Of a stretch of 60,754 nt of DNA, positions 12,065 through 20,600 are shown piece by piece. The notes under the pieces are model-generated. The model had not been told where the DNA came from and made no database searches. It saw nothing but the letters and a program-made list of their open reading frames with translations. The stretch comes from Cylindrodendrum hubeiense (lineage: Eukaryota > Ascomycota > Sordariomycetes > Hypocreales > Nectriaceae). Position 1 is the stretch's first letter. Each line of letters starts with the position of its first letter. The DNA is taken from contig JAANBB010000239.1 in assembly GCA_014621425.1 (NCBI GenBank), positions 1 through 60,754 on the forward strand, read 5' to 3'. The translations under genes were made by a program, and so were the position numbers.

Positions 12065-14938
12065 ATGCCCCCAAAGACCCGCTCACGCGGCGTCCCGGCC
12101 CCAAGCCGAGTCTATCACTCGACACCGGCCCAACAGCAGGCCCAGTTCCCGCCGCGTAGAAAGGTCGTCCGCACATATGGCAAACAGACGCGCAAGAAGG
12201 AGACGCCAGGCAGCGCCCGGTCGATGCGCCAGCAGACCCTGACCCAGATTGACTTTGTGTCGAGCTTCGAAGAGGACCACGACCCGATCGTTATGGACGA
12301 CAGCGACGAGGACCATGAGGACCACGACGACCACGACGAGCAGAAGGAGAGCGAGGGTAGCGTCGACGAGAACAAGGAGAACAAGGAGAATAAAGAGAAC
12401 AGACGTTTGTCAAAAGCCAGGGACGATGGGGATGAGGAACCCGTTTCCAGTGGGAGGAAACGAAGGGCGAGTTCGAGAAAGGTCGCGACAAAGGATGAAA
12501 GGGCGAAACGAAGACGGACCCTGGGTGAAGAATCCGACGCGGAACCAACCATTAAAGACGAACCGACAAACCGACGCAGGACGCTCGGTGATCTCCCAAC
12601 CTCTAGCTACCATACCCAAACCTTGACGCAGTTCCTCGGCCGAGACTCCGCGCACGCGCTCTGCATCAAGGACTCGGAAGACGAAGACGACGAGAATGAC
12701 GAGAATGCCGAGAATGACGTTGGCTTCCAGGACTGGCTCCAGGATCCAGTGAGCCCGACCCCGCGGCGTCACCACCAAACAACAGTCACACCAAGGAAAC
12801 AGCGCCAGATTCGCTTCGCTTCGCCGAAGCCGTCACAGCCAGAAGCCTCAGCATCCAACCGCCAAGAATCTGTCGTGCCTCAGACGCCTGCCAAGCGCCA
12901 CCGCGACGAGATCCCTTCCTCCAGTCAGCTCTCTACACCCGCGAGCATCATGATGGGCCGTTACGGGGTACCCGGCCATAGCCCCTCGCCGCTCAAGAAG
13001 AAGTCCTCGCCGGGGGGAGGGACAACCCCACGGCCCATTCTCAAATCGCTACCGGGGAAGCCTCGCATCACGACAACGCCTCGGCGCCATGAGCGCGTGA
13101 TCCAGGACTCGTTTGCCACCGACAGCTGGGGCTCGGGCGGGGTGATGCCGCTGCAGGAGCGTCCCATCGTGTCGCCCGGTGGCGAGACGACTGCGTCGGC
13201 CGAGAGCTCGTCACTGCCAGATGAAATGGACACTCCCACAAAGCCCCGGCGCAGAGGCGAGAGCACTGAGCTCGGCGACGGGAAGAAGGCAAAGGTGAAG
13301 GCGGAGACGACAAGTCCCACACCCAAGAAGAGGGCCTCGCCTCGCAAGGCAGGCAAGAGGGTTGTCTTGGAGATTCCGGACTCCGATGCCGAAGACGAGG
13401 ATTTTGAGGTGTTTGACGAGAATGATGAGAACGTTGAGAGCGTTGAGAATGACGAGAATGACGAAAATGATGAGGGAGGCTTCATTGCTGGCCCCGAGAC
13501 GCAGTTCATCATGAACCAAATTGCTTCCCCGGAAGAAGAAGAAGGCGATGAAAACGCCAAGCCGTCAACACCAACTCCTCGTTCTGCTGCTGCTCATGTT
13601 AGCCGACAAAATCAAGCTACCGGCGCCTCCTCAACAGCATCCTCTCGATCACGACCTCGCCCTTCAAACTCGTCACCGCAAATGCCGCCTATTGCGAGCT
13701 CTCAGCCTACAACGCTTCCACCTCCTTCATCGCCACCAAAACCTTCGCGGCCCCTCTCAGACCGCCTCCGCAAACCTCTCCACGACCCATCCGCTCACGT
13801 CGCCACCCAGACGCAGCCCCTCGAGTCCCAGCGCGTGCCCCTAGCAAACCTCCAGGCGCTCCCGCCCCCTTCGGCCCGCACCGACATCCTCCTCCCGCTG
13901 AGCCCGGATATGCTCTCCGATGTGCTTGAGGGCTTCAGCGTCTGTCTCGTCCTTCCCTTCAAGATCCCCGCCCAGGTTGTCCGCTTCTGGCTCTTTGACG
14001 GTGCGCTCCTGCGGTTCATGGCCTGCGCGGACGCGGGTCGTGTCGAGAAAGGAGGTGGTTCGTGGCGGTATACCCTGCCCCAGGTCTACGAGCTCAACAA
14101 CCCCGTCGACGATGACGACATGCGTGAGGAGGGCTGGGTCGATGGGGAGGTTGACCGTTATGTCTACTTGCCGCCTGCCATCATCGGCCAGCTGCTGTGG
14201 AACCTACGACATGCCCTCTTCAGCGAGAATGACGAGGATGTCGGTTCTATGGATGCGCCGTCGCGTCCTCCCTCCCACACTAGCTCTCACGACCAGTACG
14301 AGGAGGAAGAGCAAGTCCAGCTCCTCCCTAGCTCGTCAGCGGCGCGGCCAACGGATAAGATACCAGCGCCAACGCCGACACCCAGCATCAGCGTCTCACA
14401 GCAGGTCGAGGCCCAGATCCAGAGCGATATTGCCCAGTCGACCCAAGTGCCCACGTCCGACGACATCCTCGTGCCGTCGACCCCTGAAGACGAGCACCAC
14501 GCGCCATCGTCGCCGACGCCCACAAGGGCCTCTCTCCAGACGGCCATCAAGCCGCCTCCCTCCCGCCTCCCTCCTCTGGGCCCGTACAACGCATCATCAT
14601 ACCGCGCTTCACGGCCCCCCATCAACCCTCGTTCTTCCGCTGGCGTGCGACCCTCGCAGGCTACGACTGCCTCCCAAGCCTCCACGCCCGATAAGTCCTC
14701 TGCTGATGTGGCGGCCGCTGCCTCGCGCCAACCGTCCTACCCACAGCTACAGTCATCCAGCAGCGTCGTCTTCCACGACGACTCCCCGCTGCACATGCCC
14801 CATGGCTTCCCGCTCGTGGCCGAATCCTCGCAGCTCCTTACCAAGAGTCAGATGCTGCCGGATAGTCTGATCCGCGACGATGCCCTGGTTCCGCCCGAGA
14901 TCTGGGACTCGGATGAAGACGGCGATGGGGGTTTGTGA
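12065..14938 (+). CDS. Large disordered nuclear-type protein with KEN repeats
   Basis: A single exon of 957 residues; I do not recognise a named family. The protein is highly charged and low in complexity: basic N-terminus (RRKVVRTYGKQTRKKE), Asp/Glu/His-rich runs near 75-100, three back-to-back KEN triplets at about 104-112, several DEN/DENDEN acidic tracts, and many Ser/Thr-Pro sites. Two copies of QTLTQ followed by Ile or Phe occur at about 57-61 and 185-189. RRRTLG occurs twice, near 149 and 170. A more ordered segment lies around 620-730, containing VPFKIPAQVVRFWLFDG and VDRYVYLPPAIIGQLLWNL. The C-terminus ends in an acidic WDSDEDGDGGL. Basic clusters such as RKRRASSRK suggest nuclear import. 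A chromatin or cell-cycle role is inference only. Confidence 0.8.
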   Translation: MPPKTRSRGVPAPSRVYHSTPAQQQAQFPPRRKVVRTYGKQTRKKETPGSARSMRQQTLTQIDFVSSFEEDHDPIVMDDSDEDHEDHDDHDEQKESEGSVDENKENKENKENRRLSKARDDGDEEPVSSGRKRRASSRKVATKDERAKRRRTLGEESDAEPTIKDEPTNRRRTLGDLPTSSYHTQTLTQFLGRDSAHALCIKDSEDEDDENDENAENDVGFQDWLQDPVSPTPRRHHQTTVTPRKQRQIRFASPKPSQPEASASNRQESVVPQTPAKRHRDEIPSSSQLSTPASIMMGRYGVPGHSPSPLKKKSSPGGGTTPRPILKSLPGKPRITTTPRRHERVIQDSFATDSWGSGGVMPLQERPIVSPGGETTASAESSSLPDEMDTPTKPRRRGESTELGDGKKAKVKAETTSPTPKKRASPRKAGKRVVLEIPDSDAEDEDFEVFDENDENVESVENDENDENDEGGFIAGPETQFIMNQIASPEEEEGDENAKPSTPTPRSAAAHVSRQNQATGASSTASSRSRPRPSNSSPQMPPIASSQPTTLPPPSSPPKPSRPLSDRLRKPLHDPSAHVATQTQPLESQRVPLANLQALPPPSARTDILLPLSPDMLSDVLEGFSVCLVLPFKIPAQVVRFWLFDGALLRFMACADAGRVEKGGGSWRYTLPQVYELNNPVDDDDMREEGWVDGEVDRYVYLPPAIIGQLLWNLRHALFSENDEDVGSMDAPSRPPSHTSSHDQYEEEEQVQLLPSSSAARPTDKIPAPTPTPSISVSQQVEAQIQSDIAQSTQVPTSDDILVPSTPEDEHHAPSSPTPTRASLQTAIKPPPSRLPPLGPYNASSYRASRPPINPRSSAGVRPSQATTASQASTPDKSSADVAAAASRQPSYPQLQSSSSVVFHDDSPLHMPHGFPLVAESSQLLTKSQMLPDSLIRDDALVPPEIWDSDEDGDGGL

Positions 14939-15456
14939 TCTAGATGGTTGTGTTATGTGACTTGGAAAGGAAATTGTTGGAAAGGAACTTGTTGGAAGGC
15001 CCTTCAGATGATAGGATTGTTATGGGCTGGTCGGGATGTCGTATTACCGAATGTGAGCACTACCAGGGATCGGCCAAGGAAACAGATGTCACACATTTAT
15101 CAAGTTTTTAGCATTGGCGTTCAGGTTGTTTTATCGAAAACCGAGTATTCTCGGAGTATGAGAAGAAGTTGACTCCCAGAAGTCTTTAGATACATCATAT
15201 ACACATTGTACAGGCCTCAACCCGATCCGATTGCAATAGCTGCTTAGGGTCGCATGTCTTCCCGAATAAACAGATCTATTTGCTGTGTGGTACCGCCCGA
15301 ATCGCCGTAGCCTTTTGCCGCTTCAACAGCGGCGACGGTGACCTAATAAATAGCCTTCCTTGGCAGTGAAATGAACAGCCCAAAAGGGCTAGGAAATGAG
15401 GGTCAAAGGACCGTTACTATGAAGCTTGAATTGATGTGTTGAATTGACTTGCCTCA

Positions 15457-15477
15457 CAAGGAAGCCGGGCTTCCTTG
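15457..15477. repeat. Perfect 10-bp inverted repeat
   Basis: Arms 15457-15466 (caaggaagcc) and 15468-15477 (ggcttccttg) are exact reverse complements separated by one base. No gene is nearby to explain it. It could form a hairpin in RNA from either strand, or be a dyad binding site. Confidence 0.7.
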
Positions 15478-16016
15478 GTGGCCTAAATCTACAGTGTTTA
15501 TTGTACAGTGTGTGGGCGGCGGCACTGTGCCGCTGACCACGTGACCCGAAATGGTCATCGTCCTCCACATTGGCCCTCCAGGGTAAGCCGTCTCTTTGAG
15601 CAGCACATTATTTACCTGGCGCTTCCCCGGCACCTAATCAACCTTGTATAGCTATAAAGATGAAGGGGATAGGGCGAAGTAAAATAAATAGTCTGATAAA
15701 ATAATGCTATTTGATTAAAAGTGTGAGCGAATATAGATTCTCCCAAGTACTTGGGATTAGACTTACAAATTAAGCACCGACGACAACCTCAACATCACAA
15801 CTATTGAAACTGCAACAGATGTCACTTCCATAAAAACTGGGATCAACTTGGGGCTTGCACCTCGTTTTATTGAGGGCCACTGTGCAAATCAAACTGCATC
15901 GGTACAAATTCAATTGTTATATGCACGCGCAACAACATATTCCCACACCACCTGATATCTGCAATGTTCATCACTCGCCACCACAAGATTGTCGGCACCA
16001 TTTCCATGCTCAGGGG

Positions 16017-16024
16017 TATATAAA
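16017..16024 (+). promoter_or_regulatory. TATA-like element upstream of first tRNA-Leu
   Basis: The sequence tatataaa begins 38 bases before the mature 5' end of the first tRNA. This is close to where TFIIIB binds in fungi whose tRNA genes have upstream TATA boxes. The second tRNA copy has no such element. Confidence 0.5.
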
Positions 16025-16054
16025 TTGCATTATGAGTGCTACTTTCATTCATCG

Positions 16055-16165
16055 GGTAAGATGGCCGAGTGGTTAAGGCGGTAGACTCAAGCTTACGCTT
16101 GCTCGCTTGAAGCGAGAAAAATTCTACTGGAGTAATCCGCCTGGGTTCGAGTCCCAGTCTTATCA
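16055..16165 (+). tRNA. tRNA-Leu(CAA), with 30-nt intron, copy 1
   Basis: The acceptor stem GGTAAGA (16055-16061) pairs with TCTTATC (16158-16164), with discriminator A at 16165. The D arm is GCCGAGTGGTTAAGGC. The anticodon stem GTAGA pairs with TCTAC and the loop reads C-T-CAA-G, so the anticodon is CAA, decoding UUG leucine codons. A long variable arm and the T arm CTGGG/TTCGAGT/CCCAG follow, as expected for a class II tRNA. The intron (16092-16121) lies one base 3' of the anticodon, the standard place, and includes gcttg complementary to the anticodon segment caagc. A T6 run at 16175-16180 fits a Pol III terminator. Confidence 0.95.
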
Positions 16166-16174
16166 ACGATTTCA

Positions 16175-16180
16175 TTTTTT
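16175..16180 (+). terminator. Pol III T-run terminator of tRNA copy 1
   Basis: Six consecutive T residues begin ten bases after the discriminator base of the first tRNA, as RNA polymerase III requires for termination. Confidence 0.75.
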
Positions 16181-16268
16181 GCGATGAGATCTTCTAATTT
16201 TTTCCTCCAGTGTCCTTGTGAGAGTTGTCGTATTGTTCCGGGATATCGGCTGATCCCTTCATTCATTA

Positions 16269-16379
16269 GGTAAGATGGCCGAGTGGTTAAGGCGGTAGAC
16301 TCAAGCTCACGCTTGCTTGCCAAACGCAAGAAAAATTCTACTGGAGTAATCCGCCTGGGTTCGAGTCCCAGTCTTATCA
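16269..16379 (+). tRNA. tRNA-Leu(CAA), with 30-nt intron, copy 2
   Basis: The mature part is identical to the first copy in every arm, and the gene follows 103 bases later on the same strand. The intron (16306-16335) has the same length, but its inner 20 bases differ from copy 1. The differences preserve a hairpin (cttgc with gcaag). The 5' flanks of both copies share ttcattcat, so the pair probably arose by a local duplication that included the flank. T runs at 16405-16408 and 16410-16414 are likely terminators. Confidence 0.95.
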
Positions 16380-16404
16380 AAGATTCCGTCTCCTTGAGAC
16401 GAAA

Positions 16405-16414
16405 TTTTCTTTTT
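16405..16414 (+). terminator. Pol III T-run terminators of tRNA copy 2
   Basis: T4 and T5 runs separated by one C lie 26-35 bases beyond the discriminator base. A weaker stop followed by a back-up stop is common for RNA polymerase III genes. Confidence 0.6.
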
Positions 16415-17605
16415 GCCCCTTTTAATTTTCTCACTGACTGGCTGTTTCTTGCTGGTCGTTTTATGTCAGTCAGGCTGCGCCGCCCAGAAATCCCATGACG
16501 ACCCTGGTAGCGTTCGACATAACTTTCGGGATGAGCATATGCCCCACCTGGTGGCTACTTCCTAATTAGGCAGTGGTCCATTTTCCTAACTGGTCGCTAA
16601 AGCCAAACGAATGTCATAACTTCAACTACAAATAAAGGAGCCAGAATGAGTGTAAGTTAAGGTCAACCCAATGCCATTGGCTAATATACTACCCAAATGA
16701 TTTAATTGAATTCACCTTCTCTTTTTTTCTTCCTTCTCTTTTGACTATATCAATGCTGTTTTCGGACTGAGGTTTGATGACTGTCGCATCTTGGCAGCGT
16801 CTTTGAATGCGAGAGACCCTGATGAGCTTTCAAGCCTTCACTTCAAGGGAACAAGGTGCACAAAGGCGGACATAAATATGGCCCTGATGTAATCATTCCT
16901 CTATGGCTCACGTATCCGGTACCCGTTTTGCTGGACCTGTTGTTATACCATTCGAGGTTAGGGAGGAGAGGTTACGTCTCCGGTTGTAAGAGGAGTCCTG
17001 GACGGCTGAAGGCATTTCAGGTTTCCAGACGCATTCACAAACGATGGATGGATGGGGAGACGATGCGACGAAGCCAAACATGCGAATGCGCACTGATCAG
17101 TCAGAGATCGCGATAATATCAGGCCTGGGTTGAGCTCACGTTCAAACAAACCTTCAAACGTGAGTACACGGTCAAACAAGTTAACACACTCAATTTCGTC
17201 TCTATAACTACTGCACTTTGCAATACTTGCACAACCCTTTGCCCTTTGGCCCCCCAGAAAGAAAGTTCGAAATTCTGCCATGCCGTTCATTCCTGCAATT
17301 CTGATAGAAATCCCTGCGCCTAATTACCCCTGCCATGCATTTGTGTGTGAGCGCGTAGGGATCACCCTAATCTATCCCGTCTTCCATTTCCATCAACAAG
17401 ATTCTGTGTCGTGTCGTGAGAGGCACCAAGTGCGCCTGAGAGTGTTTGTCATGTGTTCGGGAGAGCACGGATATCGTGAGCTATGTGTGTTGTCGTGGTT
17501 TCAAAGGTTGATATACGGCACTCTTGAATCGCCGTAGAGCATGACAACGTTGTCATGCTCGCAACGCACTTGATGCGCCATTTTTATTTGGGGGAGTTGT
17601 TCGGT
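16415..17605. other. Intergenic between tRNA pair and HECT ligase 3' end
   Basis: No supported gene. Short open frames on both strands have no recognisable motif. The last few hundred bases are expected to hold the 3' untranslated region of the leftward HECT ligase gene. Confidence 0.5.
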
Positions 17606-20600
17606 TTACGACAAATGGAACGCTCCCTGGCCTTCCTTGACTGCCGTAGACAGCTGCTTCTTCATTGTTTCCATACTGGTGTAATCAGGAAGTTTCAAGT
17701 AGTTCACACACGTCATGACGCTAGGGAGATAGTCATCAGACGCATACGGGTGCTCGCTGGGCTTGCAAACCACAGTGAACATTGGCGTCAAGCTCTTGAA
17801 ACCTAAACCCAATATTAGAAATGGCATACATAAACGAATAACATCTCAAGACTTACCTCCGATAGGGAGTTTGGGGCTTCCAGTTGTGAACTGCAAGAAA
17901 TCCCGGCGCTGCGAAGGATCGAACTGGCTCATGATGTGCAGCAAATTTTTGACGCTCTTGCTGTCCATGTTGTAGCCGTGGTCGGCCTTGAGGGAGTCAA
18001 GCAGAGCTAGGAAGACGGTTAGTTATAGTGCCAACCAACATGGGTACAATAATGGGAAACTTACTTTCGAGGGACCAGTCTTCGTCAACTCGGCCGAAGA
18101 GGGTGACTAATTCATCCGGCGTGAAAGCGCTGAGCGCGGAGTATGGGAACACCTGTGAGAAGCCGGTTTGGAAAGCATCAACTTGAAGACGGACACCAGA
18201 CCCAAGTGTCATATCAATGACTTTCTCCAAGTATGACTCGACGTTATCGATGCTGACACGCTTCTGCGAACCATTGTCCTCGAGTTCAATGCTTGGATAT
18301 CCAGGTAGAGTGAAGTCCAGGCAGAGATCATCAAGCTTGACGCCATCAATGGTAATGTTCTCGGTATCGGTAACCTTTTGCGCGGGAGTCCGCTCAGGGT
18401 CCTCGTCGACAGCCTTCTTAGCTAATGCGAACTTCTTGATGGCCTTCAGCGAGCGCGCTAGGCCTGGGTCAACAATCTTGACAGCTCCCAAAGATGGCTT
18501 GACTCCAGTCGGAGCCCCATCTCCAATTCGGAAGAAAATCGGGTTGAAATGAATGTCGATGATGCGAGAGTCAATCATGGATCGAGCAACGAATTTTCCA
18601 AGCATCTTGAAGAGATGAAGAATGCGCTCCCCATTCGGTGTCCCGGCCTCTTCCTCGCCCAAGGGCCGAGGGAATAATCCAGTTCCACCAGAGACAAACT
18701 CATCTGGTCCATTAGAGTCCATTTCTCGCCAAAGCTTGAGCTTCTTCTTGAAGAACTCCTTGGACACAGTCGAGTAGAATTCGAGGGTCGGGCCTAGACC
18801 AGTACCAACCTCCTCAAAGTACTCGACCTCCAAGATGCTCTGTGATGCGCCGTACAGTTCCATGACCTTCAATGCGGACTCAAGAATCTTTTGACGAGAT
18901 ATCCGAACCTTCTGTCGCTGAAGTCGACCGAGGAATGGACGCTCGTTATTGCGATCTCTTCGGTTCTCCTCCGCGGACTGAGTATTCTGCCACCTGGCCA
19001 TCGATCGGGCGTATCCGAAGGATGTGGACTGGAGGAAGAGATGCCGAGTCTCGAATGGGAATAGGAATGGATAGAGTCGTGCCAAGTCCTCGGACCAGCT
19101 GGGGAGACAGTTGCTAGCCACAATCAGAGGCTCTTCAAGCTGGCGGTTGAGCTTAGCGGTGAGCTTTGTGTTGACAAACTGCGATAGCGGTTCCACATTG
19201 AGACCAACGATGTTGGTCTTCTGCTCCGCTAATACATCTTCAATGTTGGAGTTGAGGTCATGGAGAATGTTCAGGAGTCGTAGAATAGAAGCCGTTGTAG
19301 GGTGCTTGGCTAATGAGGCAGGGATGCCATTCTCATCCTCTCCATCCACATCTGCATTCGGTGTGAAGGCCAGTGACTCCGCAGGCGGTGGTCCAGGAAC
19401 CCTCTTGAACTTGATGGGGTGGACGGCGGACCAAATGCTCCGGCTTAGCTGCTCATCGGAGCTTGATGTCGAGTTATGCACAGCGCGATAAATGGTAGTC
19501 TCGTTGGGAATGAGCTTGCTGTCCAGATTGAATTCGATATGCCAGTCCTGGGGCACAGCTTGGAGGGCCGAAGCATACGACATTGGTCGGGATGACAAGG
19601 TCGATGGTGTCGGTGTCCCATGACCAGGAGGCGGCGGGGCACCTCCCCGAGTAGGAGCACCAGATCCAGTTGGGGTTGCAACTCTCGTTCCATCCTCCTT
19701 GCGGGCAGTGATGTTGCCGCCAGTAGCAATCTCCATATTGACGGCAGAGGTATCATCTGGAGTCGACTCCTCGTCGACATCTTCATCCAGTTCGCCGACG
19801 ATGGCGTCTAGCGCACTGCTCTCCCCAGTGTCCTCATCATCGGTCAATTGCTTCTCATCAGCGCACTCAAGCGTGTCTTGCATCTCTTCATCATCTCCTG
19901 GTGGGGGTCTTGGAGGTGGTGGAGTGTCTGCCGAAGTCCCCTGGCGCCTTGAGGAGCGTCTCAGAAGAGCCTTGTCCTTAGAGGAGCCAGCTATTTGATC
20001 CGAGGTGGTAGGTGCACCAGATTGAGACTTCGACTTCTTTGCGAATCGAGAGCTGGACGGGGTCGGAGCAGAAGGCGGAGGGGGTGGAGGGGGAATTGAG
20101 CCAGCGCCGAATGGCGATCGCTCAGCAAGTCGAGCTGCAGCTGCACTGGTTAGTGGGATACCAGCCGAACCGGCCATGGCTGCAAGGGCCCTAGAGAGAC
20201 CATCCCTACGGGAGCCACGTGGGCGCTCAGTCAAGCTGATTCGGGGACGAAGGTAGTCATCCAGAGACTTGAACGTTGCGATAGCATGGATCGAAACCAT
20301 GATGTTACGATAAGGTCGGGGGATATCCGACTCATCATCAGCCACGAGGCGAAGGCGGATTTGTTTCCCCAGCATGGAAGCAGGGCTGCTGTGGTTGCCA
20401 TCAAACGTGTTATGATGCACAGTAATCACTTCGAAGTGCTCTGACCTACTGAGCAGGTCCTGGAGCTTGTGGATCATGACACTGAACGGAGTTGCCGGTG
20501 ACTCTGCAGTGGTTGTCTTTGGCTTTGACTTGACCGAGTAGTCCATAAAGACTTCAAGGAATGTTGACTGAGCGGCACGGGCCAACTCCTCGTCAGGGTT

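Larger units (their letters stand above)
14939..16054. other. Intergenic, AT-rich, upstream of the tRNA pair
   Basis: No convincing protein gene. The region contains a perfect 10-bp inverted repeat (described separately), and an AT-rich portion from about 15640 to 15760. Confidence 0.5.

Noticed and set aside
16093..16434. Leftward frame across the tRNA pair
   Set aside because: It is the reverse strand of two tRNA genes; the internal protein repeat simply reflects the duplicated tRNA.
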